A stretch of DNA of 64,000 nucleotides from CAYRHN01 sp964424115 (GCA_964424115.1 CAYRHN010000006.1:62001-126000); one strand, 5' to 3'; positions 32,710-41,837 are shown, numbered from the stretch's first letter. Made by a program: numbers and translations. Notes: generated from the sequence alone by a model not told the origin.

Positions 32710-34889
32710 CAGGCAGCCGGAGCGGGCGGGTTGACAGGCTCGGCGGCGTCGCTTTGGAGGGCGCGCATGGCGGCGAAGGTGGCGCGGGTGACGCCGATCA
32801 GGTGGTCGTAGGGGATGGGGGCGGGTTTGCCCCCGGCAGCGGCGGCCAGGAAGGCCTGCCAGGCAGCCCGGTGGCCTTTATCCTGCCCCAGGCGCGCGTG
32901 CAGCACTTTGCGCCGGCCGTCGCGCACCAATTCCAGGCTGCGGAAATCGTCCAACACGCCCACGCGCCCACCGCCAAAGACCTCCACCCGCTCTTTGGGG
33001 AAGGATTTGTCGCCGTTGGCAAGGTAGCTGAGCGTGCCAAGCGAGCCGTCGGCAAAGGCGCAGGTGAGGGTAACGCAGTCCTGGCGGTAGGTTCCGCCGT
33101 CGGGCAGGGCCTGCGCGTTGACCGAGACGGGCGGTTGGCCGACCAGGAAGCTGAGAAGATCAATGAAATGGCAGCCCTCGCCGATGATGCGTCCGCCGCC
33201 CACCTGGGGGTCCTGCGTCCAGTGGCTGAGGGGCAGCGCGCCGGCGTTGACGCGGTAGTGGATGGAGAGCGGCGCGCCGCAGTTGGCAAAGAACTGCTTT
33301 AATTGGATGGCAAAAGGGGCAAAACGGCGGTTGAAGCCCACCATCAGCAGGGGCGCGCCGGGTTTTTCCAGCGCGGCGGCCACTGCGTCCAGTTCCTGGT
33401 CATTGAGCGCCAGCGGCTTTTCGCAGAAGACCACTTTGCCGCGCTCCAGCCCTGCCAGCACCTGGCGGGCGTGGCTGTTGTGGCGGGTGAGGACGGCCAG
33501 CAGGGTCACGCGGGGGTCATCCAACAGTTCCTGTTCGCTGGAAGCGGCGTAAGCGAAACCAAACCGTTTGGCCGCGTGGGTGGCGGTGAGGCCGGAGGCG
33601 GAGGCAATGGCCACCCGTTCGGGGCCGCCCACCGCGACCACGTTGGGTAAAAAGAGGGCGGTGGCATAGTTGCCGGAGCCCAGCACGCCCAGCCCGGGGG
33701 CGGCATTCCCGCCTTCCGGCAGGGGGCGGAAGACTACCTTCTGCGCGGCGGCGGTCAGGGGTTGATCAGTTTGCTGCGCATAGGTGAGCAGCACTCCCAG
33801 GAAATCCTCGCCGCTCTTGCCGGTGATCAATTCGTAGGCACTGCCGGCCTGTTCGATGGGGAAGCGGTGGGTGATGAGCGGGCGCACATCCACCTTGCCG
33901 GAGGCGAGCAGGTCGGCAAAGGCCTGCAAGTTGCGGCCTTCCGTCCACCGCGCGTAGCCGAGGGGATAATCCCGCCCGCGTTCTTCGTATTCGGGATCGT
34001 AACGCCCGGGGCCGTAGGAACGCGAGACGAGGAAGGTGAGTTCTTTTTCGTAATAGAGCTTGCGCGGCAGTTCCAAACCGACCGCGCCGATGGAGATGAC
34101 CGTGCCGCGGTCGCGGCAGAGCAAGCCGGCCAGCTCGACTGTGTCGTTGGATTTGGTGTCGGCGCAGATCAGCACGGCGTCGAAGCCCGCGCCCTGGCTG
34201 AAAGCGCGCCCGGCGGATTCGGCATCCCCGCGCGGCACAGCGGTGAACCCCAGGCTGCGCGCGCGTTCCACCCGCCCTTCGGCCACATCCACGCCGAAGA
34301 CCTGGCAACCGGCAGCGCGTGCGATCTGCGCAGCCAGCAGGCCAAGCAGGCCCAGGCCGATCACCGCCACCCGCTCGCCCAGCTGGGGCTGGGCCAGGCG
34401 GAAACCGTGCAGGGCAATGGCGCCCAGGGTGGTGAAGGCGGCGCAATCCAGGTCAAGATCACCGGCAACATGCGCCAGCAAGTTCTGCGGCACCACGGCA
34501 TATTCGGCGTGCACAGCAAAGTTGCCGCCTGCGCAGGCCACCCGGTCGCCGACCTGGAAACCTTCCAGCCCCTCGCCCACCGCCACGATCACCCCCGCGG
34601 AGGAATACCCCAGCGCCATCGGCTGCTCCAGACGGTTGAAGGTGGCCGAAAGGGTGGGGAGGATGCCCTCACGGCGGGCTTTGTCCAGCACCTGGCGCAC
34701 CAGGTCGGGACGCGAGCGAGCCTTGCCCACCAGGCTTTTTTCGGCAAATTCCACCAACATGCGCTCGGTGCCGGCCGAGACCAGCGAGGCGGCTGTACGC
34801 ACCAGGGCGAAGCCCCGCCGGGGAGAAGGCACCGGCACCTGGCTGACCTGGGTTTTTCCATCGCGCATATTTTGCAGAACCTGTTTCAT
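32709..34889 (-). CDS. Bi-domain oxidoreductase: Zn-dehydrogenase fused to Gfo/Idh/MocA
   Basis: A 726-residue fusion. Residues 1-360 are an alcohol-dehydrogenase-like domain with Rossmann motif V-A-V-I-G-L-G-L-L-G. Residues 385-720 are a Gfo/Idh/MocA domain with G-V-L-G-S-G-N-Y-A-T and the F-C-E-K-P-L-A-L motif. This architecture is typical of polysaccharide clusters and is thought to modify sugar nucleotides. It is the first gene of the five-gene operon, with GAGG 5 nt before the ATG. Confidence 0.9.
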   Translation of the reverse strand: MKQVLQNMRDGKTQVSQVPVPSPRRGFALVRTAASLVSAGTERMLVEFAEKSLVGKARSRPDLVRQVLDKARREGILPTLSATFNRLEQPMALGYSSAGVIVAVGEGLEGFQVGDRVACAGGNFAVHAEYAVVPQNLLAHVAGDLDLDCAAFTTLGAIALHGFRLAQPQLGERVAVIGLGLLGLLAAQIARAAGCQVFGVDVAEGRVERARSLGFTAVPRGDAESAGRAFSQGAGFDAVLICADTKSNDTVELAGLLCRDRGTVISIGAVGLELPRKLYYEKELTFLVSRSYGPGRYDPEYEERGRDYPLGYARWTEGRNLQAFADLLASGKVDVRPLITHRFPIEQAGSAYELITGKSGEDFLGVLLTYAQQTDQPLTAAAQKVVFRPLPEGGNAAPGLGVLGSGNYATALFLPNVVAVGGPERVAIASASGLTATHAAKRFGFAYAASSEQELLDDPRVTLLAVLTRHNSHARQVLAGLERGKVVFCEKPLALNDQELDAVAAALEKPGAPLLMVGFNRRFAPFAIQLKQFFANCGAPLSIHYRVNAGALPLSHWTQDPQVGGGRIIGEGCHFIDLLSFLVGQPPVSVNAQALPDGGTYRQDCVTLTCAFADGSLGTLSYLANGDKSFPKERVEVFGGGRVGVLDDFRSLELVRDGRRKVLHARLGQDKGHRAAWQAFLAAAAGGKPAPIPYDHLIGVTRATFAAMRALQSDAAEPVNPPAPAA

Positions 34890-34968
34890 AGGGCCTCATT
34901 TTTTCCAGTTGATGAGTGGATTATAATCGGGATTGGAGTTTGATGAGTAGAGAATAGCGAGCAGAGTT

Positions 34969-35304
34969 ATGTTGAATCAATTATATGCCACCTGCCACGG
35001 TTTGAACCGCCGGTATCCCGATGGTAACGATCCCTTCAGGATCATCGCCTGCCTGTTGGAAGAATCCGGCGAACTGGCCCAACAGGTCAATCATTTTGAG
35101 GGAACGGGGATCAAGCGCCAGAAATACGGCGAGCCGGACCGGACGCACCTGACCAAAGAGGTGATGGATGTGCTGAGCGCCGCACTGCGGGTGGCGATCT
35201 ATTATCACCTGGAGGAGGAACTGACCGTCATGGTAGCGGAGCGCTTCCGGCGCATGACGGCGGAGGGGATCATTGATCCGGCTGATTCAAAACTGGAAGG
35301 CTGA
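34969..35304 (+). CDS. MazG-like nucleotide pyrophosphohydrolase
   Basis: A 111-residue all-alpha NTP pyrophosphatase. The metal-binding signature E-E-S-G-E-L-A-Q-Q and K-E-V-M-D-V-L-S-A (E-x2-E..E-x2-D) is present. It probably hydrolyses non-canonical or excess nucleotides. It is transcribed divergently from the polysaccharide operon. The ribosome-binding site is weak. Confidence 0.85.
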   Translation: MLNQLYATCHGLNRRYPDGNDPFRIIACLLEESGELAQQVNHFEGTGIKRQKYGEPDRTHLTKEVMDVLSAALRVAIYYHLEEELTVMVAERFRRMTAEGIIDPADSKLEG

Positions 35305-35309
35305 AAGGC

Positions 35310-35338
35310 TTGACTTTCCGGACAAAATGCCGTACGCT
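35310..35338 (+). promoter_or_regulatory. Promoter of a small transcription unit
   Basis: TTGACT (35310-35315) and TACGCT (35333-35338) are separated by 17 bp. A structured 150-160 nt transcript ending at the terminator near 35503 would follow. Confidence 0.55.
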
Positions 35339-35392
35339 TAAGCCGTAAGAGTTCCACTTCTTCCGCCATTCTTATGTGAGGAGGTGATGTCG

Positions 35393-35449
35393 ATGAACGA
35401 TAGTAGTACCAAACGAAGCGCTGCGGCATCCCTCCTTGCTTTTTCGTAA
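35393..35449 (+). CDS. Candidate 18-residue leader peptide or microprotein
   Basis: An ATG at 35393 has a strong AGGAGG 8 nt upstream (35379-35384) and encodes 18 residues, MNDSSTKRSAAASLLAFS, then TAA. A 12-bp hairpin starts inside this frame, and a CCTCCTT in its loop could pair with the AGGAGG. The peptide may matter only through ribosome position. No downstream gene is controlled in an obvious way, because a terminator follows. Confidence 0.4.
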   Translation: MNDSSTKRSAAASLLAFS

Positions 35450-35468
35450 GCAGGTTATGCCGCAGCGC
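35418..35468 (+). ncRNA. Structured RNA element with perfect 12-bp stem
   Basis: GCGCTGCGGCAT (35418-35429) pairs perfectly with ATGCCGCAGCGC (35457-35468). Within the loop TGCTT and AAGCA form a second small stem, and CCCTCCTT is complementary to the upstream ribosome-binding site. With the promoter before and terminator after, this looks like a compact regulatory RNA or leader. Confidence 0.5.
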
Positions 35469-35473
35469 GAAGG

Positions 35474-35503
35474 AAAAGCCGTCCTGAAAAGGGCGGCTTT
35501 TTT
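35474..35503 (+). terminator. Rho-independent terminator
   Basis: AAAAGCCGTCCT, a GAAA loop and AGGGCGGCTTTT form a 12-bp stem with one G-U pair, followed by a run of T to 35503. It ends the small transcription unit. Confidence 0.85.
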
Positions 35504-35665
35504 GCGCATTGCGCCGGGGGGAAACCCGCCCCTGGGCCGGGGTCCTCTCAGTTGGTTGAATGATTAGCGCCTTTACGGGTTAACGGTTAAAATGGGGGTG
35601 TATTTCCGGGGCATCTTGTGACCAGCCGGCGCCCCAGGTGCCGGAACCTGCGCAGGGAGTTTTCG

Positions 35666-36235
35666 ATGAATGCTGTGATCAAAACCTTCCAATATCCTTC
35701 CGGGCAGCGCCTGGAGATCGTCCGCGGCGATATCACCGATGAAGCGGTGGACGCGATCGTGAACGCGGCCAACAGCCGGCTGCTGCACGGGGCCGGGGTG
35801 GCGGGGGCGGTGGCGCGCAAGGGCGGTCAGGTGGTGGTGCAGGAGAGCGCCGAGTGGGTGCGCCAACACGGCCCGGTTTCGCACACGCAGCCCGCCTACA
35901 CCCATGCCGGAAACCTTCCCTGCCGCTATGTGATCCATGCGGTCGGCCCGGTATATGGCGAGGGGCAGGAGGAGAAGAAATTATTCGGCGCGATCACCGG
36001 CAGCCTGGAAGTTGCGGAACAACTGATATTGAGTTCGATCGCCTTCCCGGCCATCTCGACCGGAATTTTTCATTTTCCGGTGCGGTTGGCGGCGGAGGTC
36101 TTCTACGCAGCGGTGCGCGCTTACTTTGATGCTCATCCGGGCTCCAGGGTGGGCCTGGTACGCTTTGTGCTGTGGGACGAGGACACCTTGCACGCCTTCA
36201 TCCAGTCGGCCGACTTTAATTCAGGACAGCTATGA
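35666..36235 (+). CDS. Macro-domain protein (ADP-ribose binding)
   Basis: A protein of 189 residues. Macro-domain signatures are V-R-G-D-I-T-D-E-A-V-D-A-I-V-N-A-A-N, L-L-H-G-A-G-V-A-G-A-V, V-I-H-A-V-G-P-V-Y and I-A-F-P-A-I-S-T-G-I. Members bind ADP-ribose and often remove it from proteins or hydrolyse O-acetyl-ADP-ribose. ATG at 35666 is preferred to the frame opening at 35618 because GGGAG precedes it. It overlaps the TrmH-type gene by 4 bp. Confidence 0.9.
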   Translation: MNAVIKTFQYPSGQRLEIVRGDITDEAVDAIVNAANSRLLHGAGVAGAVARKGGQVVVQESAEWVRQHGPVSHTQPAYTHAGNLPCRYVIHAVGPVYGEGQEEKKLFGAITGSLEVAEQLILSSIAFPAISTGIFHFPVRLAAEVFYAAVRAYFDAHPGSRVGLVRFVLWDEDTLHAFIQSADFNSGQL

Positions 36236-37008
36236 TCACATCCAACCAGAATTCGAAAATCCAACTCGTGCGGACCTTGCTGGCGCGCCCTTCAGCGCGC
36301 GCCGCGCAGAAATTGATCGTGGTGGAGGGGGTGCGGCTGGTCGAGGAGGCGCTGCGCTGCGGCTGGCAGGCGGTGTTCGCCCTCTACACCGATCGCCTTT
36401 CCCCGCGCGGAATGCAATCGGTAGAAGCGCTGCGCGCGCGCAACGTGCCGGTGGATCAGGTCGCTGCATTTATCCTGGACATGATCTCGGATACGGAAAA
36501 TTCCCAGGGGCTGCTGGTGGTCTTCCACCAGCGCAGCCTGCCGGTGCCGGAGGAGGTGAACTTCCTGCTGGTGGCGGATGCGGTGCGCGACCCGGGCAAC
36601 ATGGGCACGCTGCTGCGCACTGCCTGGGCGGCAGGGGTGCAGGGGGTGCTGTTGGCGCCGGGTTGCGTGGATGCTTATGCGCCCAAGGTGTTGCGGGCGG
36701 GGATGGGGGCACAATTTCACCTGCCGGTGCAGCGCTTGATCTGGGATGAGATCGCGGATTACCGCGAGAAGGTGGAGTTCTTCCTGGCGGAGATGGAGCA
36801 GGCGGTGTCGTGCTGGCAGGCCAATCTGCGCGTCCCGCTGGCGTTGATCATCGGCGGGGAGGCCGAGGGCGCCTGCGCCCAGGCGCGCGCCCTGGCGCAC
36901 ACCAACCTGGTCATCCCCATGCCGGGGAAAAGTGAATCGCTCAATGCGGCGGTGGCCGCGTCCATCCTGATCTTCGAAGTGGTCCGCCAGCGGCGGACGG
37001 AGGCTTGA
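36232..37008 (+). CDS. SpoU/TrmH-family RNA 2'-O-methyltransferase
   Basis: A 258-residue protein. An N-terminal substrate-binding domain (L-I-V-V-E-G-V-R-L-V-E-E-A-L) is followed by the knotted SPOUT domain. Motif 1 is A-D-A-V-R-D-P-G-N-M-G-T-L-L-R-T, motif 2 I-I-G-G-E-A-E-G and motif 3 I-P-M-P-G-K-S-E-S-L-N-A-A-V-A. It methylates rRNA or tRNA; the exact site is unknown. Confidence 0.92.
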   Translation: MITSNQNSKIQLVRTLLARPSARAAQKLIVVEGVRLVEEALRCGWQAVFALYTDRLSPRGMQSVEALRARNVPVDQVAAFILDMISDTENSQGLLVVFHQRSLPVPEEVNFLLVADAVRDPGNMGTLLRTAWAAGVQGVLLAPGCVDAYAPKVLRAGMGAQFHLPVQRLIWDEIADYREKVEFFLAEMEQAVSCWQANLRVPLALIIGGEAEGACAQARALAHTNLVIPMPGKSESLNAAVAASILIFEVVRQRRTEA

Positions 37009-37009
37009 A

Positions 37010-38248
37010 ATGAATATTCGCTCGGTGACGATCTTTGTGCATGATCTCGGTCAGGTGCGACGGGCAGGAACGCTGGCGCGGGAGGCGGTGCAGGCCTTTG
37101 GCGCAGCCGGGTATACCGTGCAGACCACACGCCTGGCGGCGGGACCGTTCCCGCTGCTGCTGGTCGACTTGCGGGAAGCCGCTGCGTTAAGCCTGGCCGC
37201 GGAATGGGAGCAGGCCGCGCGGGAGGCGGGGTTTGCGTATGTCTCGCTTGGCCCGGCCTTGCCAGAATATCCCGAAAGCTACCGGTTGATCCCGGCCTTG
37301 CTGGCGGCCACCCAAAACGCCTTCTTTGGCGGGGTGATCGTCCCGGTGGGGGGCGGGGTGAACCTGACGGCGGCGCGCGCCTGCGGCGAGGTGATCGCGG
37401 CGGCGGCGCACATCACCCCGGATGGGTTCACCAACCTGCGCTTTGCCGCGCTGGCCAACGTGGGGCCTTTTGCGCCGTTCTTCCCGGCTGCCTACGGCCA
37501 GGGCGAGCGGTTGGCCTTTGGACTGGCGTTGGAAGCGGCCGGGGAAGTGCAGCGCGCCTTTCAGGAGGCTACCAGCCTGGGGTCAGCCCGCGCAGAGACC
37601 CTGCGCGTGCTGGAGAGCCACGCGGAAAAGATCGGCGCGGCAGCTGCCCAACTGGCCCGGGCGCATGGGGCTGTCTTCAAAGGATTTGATTTCTCCCCGG
37701 CGCCTTTCCCCAACCGGGATTGTTCTTTGGGCGGGGCATTGGAAGCGGCGGGCGTGTCACGCCTGGGGCTGTCGGGCTCGCTGGCGTCTGCAGCCTTCCT
37801 GGCGGATACCCTGGATCAGGGAAGCTGGCCGCGCTGCGGGTTCAACGGGCTGATGCTGCCGGTGTTGGAGGACGCCCTGCTGGCGCAGCGCGCCGGAGAG
37901 GGCAGCCTGACCGTGCGCGACCTGCTGATGTATTCGGCGGTGTGCGGCACCGGCCTGGATACTGTACCGCTGCCAGGAGACGCAAGTGCGCAGCAATTGA
38001 CGGCTCTGTTGCTGGACCTGGCCGCCCTGGCGGCGCGCCTGGACAAACCGCTCACGGCGCGGTTGATGCCTGTTCCTGGAAAGCAGGCCGGGGACGCGAC
38101 TGAGTTCGCCTTTGATTATTTCGCCAACGGCCGGGTGATGGAATTGCCGGCGGCGCCTCTTTCGGGCAAGCTGGCCGGGAAGGAGACGCTGGATATTGCT
38201 CCGCGCGGGCAGCGGCGGAAAGCAAAAAAGGCGGTGACCAGGCCATGA
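37010..38248 (+). CDS. DUF711 (UPF0210-like) protein
   Basis: A 412-residue protein. The R-S-V-T-I-F start, G-G-V-I-V-P-V-G-G-G-V-N-L, D-G-F-T-N-L-R-F and a C-terminal Gly/Asp-rich D-T-V-P-L-P-G-D segment match DUF711. It is related to the radical-type or anaerobic-metabolism-linked UPF0210 family, with unknown reaction. GGAGG precedes the ATG. It is the third of four genes co-transcribed with the macro-domain gene and overlaps the methyltransferase by 4 bp. Confidence 0.75.
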   Translation: MNIRSVTIFVHDLGQVRRAGTLAREAVQAFGAAGYTVQTTRLAAGPFPLLLVDLREAAALSLAAEWEQAAREAGFAYVSLGPALPEYPESYRLIPALLAATQNAFFGGVIVPVGGGVNLTAARACGEVIAAAAHITPDGFTNLRFAALANVGPFAPFFPAAYGQGERLAFGLALEAAGEVQRAFQEATSLGSARAETLRVLESHAEKIGAAAAQLARAHGAVFKGFDFSPAPFPNRDCSLGGALEAAGVSRLGLSGSLASAAFLADTLDQGSWPRCGFNGLMLPVLEDALLAQRAGEGSLTVRDLLMYSAVCGTGLDTVPLPGDASAQQLTALLLDLAALAARLDKPLTARLMPVPGKQAGDATEFAFDYFANGRVMELPAAPLSGKLAGKETLDIAPRGQRRKAKKAVTRP

Positions 38249-38811
38249 AACTGGATCACTTCGGCTTAATCGCGCCATTGTACGACCGGACGGTGAAGAA
38301 CCGCCTGCCGCAGCGCCTGCTGGACTTGCTGGGCGGCGGCGCGGGCGGCTGGGCGCTGGATATTGGCGGCGGGACGGGGCAACTGGCGCAGTTCCTCCTG
38401 CCCGGCTCGGCGGGGGTGGCGGTGGGGGATGTCTCGCTGGGCATGCTGCGTCTGGCAGGCAGTAAGGCGGGACTTTCGGCGGTGCTGGGGCCTTCGGAAC
38501 AACTGCCTTTTGCGGAGGGGGCATTTGAGCGCATCATCATGGTGGATGCGCTGCACCACGTGGCCGACCAGCGTGCCACGGCGCGCGAGCTGTGGCGTGT
38601 GCTGCGCCCGGGCGGGCGCCTGGTGATCCAAGAGCCGGATATCCGCACCGGCGCGGTGAAGGTGATTGGGGTGATGGAGAAATTGCTGTTGATGCGCAGC
38701 CGCATCCTGCCGATCGAACAGATGGAAGCGTTGTTTGCCGGGCTGCCGGGCCGCCTGCACAGCGTATCGGCTGACAAGATGGTGTGGCTGGTGGTGGAAA
38801 AGCCGGTTTGA
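38245..38811 (+). CDS. Class I SAM-dependent methyltransferase
   Basis: A 188-residue protein. Motif I A-L-D-I-G-G-G-T-G-Q, a P-F-A-E-G-A-F-E-R-I-I-M-V-D-A-L-H-H segment and L-R-P-G-G-R-L-V-I-Q-E-P are typical of the UbiE/MenG-like Methyltransf_11 group. The substrate is not predictable. It ends the four-gene operon. Confidence 0.88.
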   Translation: MKLDHFGLIAPLYDRTVKNRLPQRLLDLLGGGAGGWALDIGGGTGQLAQFLLPGSAGVAVGDVSLGMLRLAGSKAGLSAVLGPSEQLPFAEGAFERIIMVDALHHVADQRATARELWRVLRPGGRLVIQEPDIRTGAVKVIGVMEKLLLMRSRILPIEQMEALFAGLPGRLHSVSADKMVWLVVEKPV

Positions 38812-38943
38812 CCCGCTCCAGCGGCAGGAGCGGGAGGAAAAGAAGGGTAAGGGTGCAAAAGGCACACAAAAGGGGGAAAGTTGGCATGAATGAGAGGGGG
38901 AGGTCTATTGTATAATAATTAACATCTGATTTGGAATTAATGA

Positions 38944-39015
38944 TTAGAACACGGATTACACGGATGAACACGGATCTACCGGAAGATATGTACAAATCCG
39001 TTGAATCCGCGTGCA
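38944..39015. repeat. ACGGAT-family intergenic repeat
   Basis: Repeated ACACGGAT units and complementary ATCCG units lie between the methyltransferase and the response regulator. A TATAAT at 38911-38916 upstream could be the -10 for the two-component operon, which would place the repeat in its leader. Confidence 0.6.
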
Positions 39016-39062
39016 GCATCCGGGTTCGAAGGTTGTAGAATTCCCTTGTATGAGGTGTAAGC

Positions 39063-39698
39063 ATGGCGATCCGAATTCTCATTGTCGATGATCACAGCGT
39101 GGTGCGCCAGGGGCTGCGCATGTTCCTGGGATTGGACCCCGACTTGGAAGTGGTAGGCGAAGCGACCAACGGTGCTGAAGCGCTGCAGCAGGTGGAAAAG
39201 CTGATGCCGGATGTGGTGCTGATGGACCTGATGATGCCGGTCATGGACGGGATCACGGCCATCCAGCACATCCGCGCGCGCTGGAAGGATGTGGAGATCG
39301 TGGCGTTGACCAGCGTGCTGGAGGATGCCCAGGTGGTGGGGGCGGTGCGGGCCGGGGCGATCGGCTACCTGTTGAAGGATACCCAGGCCGAAGAATTGTG
39401 CCGCGCGATCAAGGCCGCGGCAGCCGGACAGGTGCAGCTTTCGCCGCAGGCGGCAGCCCGCCTGATGCGCGAGGTGCGCATGCCCGAAATGCCCGAATCG
39501 TTAACTGAGCGGGAAACCGACGTGCTGCGCCTGCTGGCAGCGGGCAAGTCTAATAAAGAGATCGCCATAAAGCTGCACGTCAGCGAGACGACGGTGAAAA
39601 CGCATGTCAGCAGCATCCTGGCCAAACTGGGCGTGCCCAGCCGAACCCAGGCGGCGCTTTACGCGGTGAAGATCGGCCTGACTGGCCAGGACCAGTAA
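39063..39698 (+). CDS. NarL/LuxR-type response regulator
   Basis: A 211-residue protein. Receiver domain with D9/D10 and phospho-acceptor Asp55 (V-V-L-M-D-L-M-M-P). The C-terminal LuxR helix-turn-helix is E-R-E-T-D-V-L-R-L-L-A-A-G-K-S-N-K-E-I-A. It is followed with no gap by its histidine kinase gene. Confidence 0.95.
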   Translation: MAIRILIVDDHSVVRQGLRMFLGLDPDLEVVGEATNGAEALQQVEKLMPDVVLMDLMMPVMDGITAIQHIRARWKDVEIVALTSVLEDAQVVGAVRAGAIGYLLKDTQAEELCRAIKAAAAGQVQLSPQAAARLMREVRMPEMPESLTERETDVLRLLAAGKSNKEIAIKLHVSETTVKTHVSSILAKLGVPSRTQAALYAVKIGLTGQDQ

Positions 39699-41732
39699 AT
39701 GACTGTCTTCTTCCGCTTTTTGGAGCGCCTGGCCGGACGCCCGCTGCGCCTGTCCACCAAGCTGATGCTTGTGGTGGTGGCGTTCATGCTGCTGCTGGCG
39801 GTGGGAATTGCGGTGGCGGGGGCGATCGGTATGCAGGCCATCCAGGCGGATGCCAACACCATCGAGCGTTTCCTGGGCGGCAATTCCAATCTGACCGACC
39901 AGTTGAGCCTTGACGCAGCCAATACGCTGGGGACGATGATCGCAATGATCGGCCTGTTCCTGCTGATCGCCATCCTGGGGGTGTTGGTGGTGGGCAGCCG
40001 GGTGACCCAGCCGATCAATTCGCTGGCCGACGGCACCCGCCAGGTGGCCGAGGGCAACCTGGATGTGCGCATCCCGGTCCTTTCCAACGACGAACTGGGC
40101 CAGATGGCCGATTCGTTCAACCGCATGACCGCCCAACTGAAACGCCGCTCGGAGCAATTGGAATATGCTGCGCGGGCGGTGCGCGAGCGTGAACAGCAGT
40201 ATCACAGCATTTTTGAGGCCACTACCGAGGGAATGCTGATCACCGATCTGGAGGGGGGACTGGTGGATTACAATCCCGGCGCGTATAACATGTTGGGTTA
40301 CAGCGCCAACGAGTTCCGCGATCTGACCCCCCAGGACGTGCTAAAAAGCGGAACCCAACCGCTGCTGAGCGAATATTTGCATGCGGTGGGAGAAAACCAG
40401 ACCTTCAAAGGCACGGCGGTGGTGGCGCGCAAGGACGGCGTGTTGATCGATGTAGAGGTGTATGGGGTGCCGCTGGTCTTCCGCGGCAGCCCGCACGGGC
40501 TGCTGGTGATGCGCGACATCACCGAACGCCGCCGCGCCTTCCAGTTGCTGGAAACGCGCGTGACGGAACGCACGCGCGAATTGCAGGCGCTGCTGACGGT
40601 CAGCCAGACGATGGTCTCTACCCTGGAGCTGGAACCCCTGCTGGACCTGATCCTGGACCGCCTGAAAGAAGTGGTGGATTACAACGGGGTGAGCGTCTTC
40701 ATGATCGAGGAAGACCAGCGCCACCTGCAGCTGCTGCGCGAGCGCCGCCCCGAGCCTTTTTACCGCCAGACGCGCTTCGACCTGGGCAGCTACGGCCTGA
40801 CCTACCGCATGATCGAGAGCCGCACCTTCCTGTTCATCCCCAATATGAACGACCCGACCGATCCCAATGCGGCGGTGTGGCGGGAGAGCAAGATCGAGCA
40901 ATCCGGTTATGCCCCGCAGGATGTGGGGTCGTGGCTGTCGGTGCCGCTGCTGGTGAAAGACCACGTGGTGGGGGTGTTGAGCATGGACCACAAGGAAGAG
41001 AACTACTATACCCGCCACCATGTTGACCTGGTCACGGCTTTTGGAACGCAGGCGGCGGTGGCGATCGAGGCAGCGCGGCTGTATGAGAATTCCACCCGCC
41101 TGGCGGCGCTGGAAGAGCGCCAGAAACTGGCCCGCGAACTGCACGATTCCGTCTCGCAGGCGCTGTACGGGATTGCGCTGGGGGCGCGCACGGCGCGCAA
41201 ACTGATGGAAAGCCGGGAAGCCGATCCACAGCGGTTGAACGAGCCGCTGGATTACATCCTCTCGCTGGCCGAGGCCGGGCTGGCTGAGATGCGCGCGCTG
41301 ATCTTTGAACTGCGTCCGGAATCGCTGGCGCGGGAGGGGTTGGCAGCGGCGCTGACCAAGCAGGCCGACGCGCTGCGCGCCCGCCACCGCCTGGAAGTGC
41401 AGGTGAAACTGGGCGAAGAGCCGGAGGCGCCGCTGGAGGTGAAGGAGGCGCTCTACCGCATCACCCAGGAGGGGATGAACAACATCGTCAAGCATGCCCG
41501 CGCCGGGCGGGTGACTGTGAGCCTGACAGAGGAAGGAGGCGGGCTGCACCTGACTGTAGAGGACGACGGACAGGGCTTCGATCCGTCGCAGGATTTCGTG
41601 GGCCACCTGGGGCTGCGCTCCATGCGCGAGCGGGCCGAGCGGGTGGGGGGCAGCCTTGCAGTGCGCAGCGCCCCCGGCCAGGGCACCACCCTGACGGTCT
41701 TTGTACCGGTGAAAGAGAATAACCACGAATGA
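39699..41732 (+). CDS. NarX-like sensor histidine kinase (HAMP-PAS-GAF-HisKA_3)
   Basis: A 677-residue kinase. Two transmembrane segments (about 22-45 and 80-100) flank a short periplasmic loop. HAMP (100-150), PAS (165-285) and GAF (295-455) domains precede HisKA_3 with His482 in L-A-R-E-L-H-D-S-V-S-Q. The HATPase region includes E-G-M-N-N-I-V-K-H-A-R-A. It phosphorylates the adjacent NarL-type regulator. The signal is unknown; the GAF domain may bind a small ligand or cofactor. Confidence 0.93.
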   Translation: MTVFFRFLERLAGRPLRLSTKLMLVVVAFMLLLAVGIAVAGAIGMQAIQADANTIERFLGGNSNLTDQLSLDAANTLGTMIAMIGLFLLIAILGVLVVGSRVTQPINSLADGTRQVAEGNLDVRIPVLSNDELGQMADSFNRMTAQLKRRSEQLEYAARAVREREQQYHSIFEATTEGMLITDLEGGLVDYNPGAYNMLGYSANEFRDLTPQDVLKSGTQPLLSEYLHAVGENQTFKGTAVVARKDGVLIDVEVYGVPLVFRGSPHGLLVMRDITERRRAFQLLETRVTERTRELQALLTVSQTMVSTLELEPLLDLILDRLKEVVDYNGVSVFMIEEDQRHLQLLRERRPEPFYRQTRFDLGSYGLTYRMIESRTFLFIPNMNDPTDPNAAVWRESKIEQSGYAPQDVGSWLSVPLLVKDHVVGVLSMDHKEENYYTRHHVDLVTAFGTQAAVAIEAARLYENSTRLAALEERQKLARELHDSVSQALYGIALGARTARKLMESREADPQRLNEPLDYILSLAEAGLAEMRALIFELRPESLAREGLAAALTKQADALRARHRLEVQVKLGEEPEAPLEVKEALYRITQEGMNNIVKHARAGRVTVSLTEEGGGLHLTVEDDGQGFDPSQDFVGHLGLRSMRERAERVGGSLAVRSAPGQGTTLTVFVPVKENNHE

Positions 41733-41837
41733 ACACTGATAGACGAAGATAAATTCTTAAGAAACCATCCTATTACTCTTAACAATCTTATCTGTTTTTT
41801 TCCGGCCTTATGTGTGGTTAAAATTTTGGAGGTTGCT

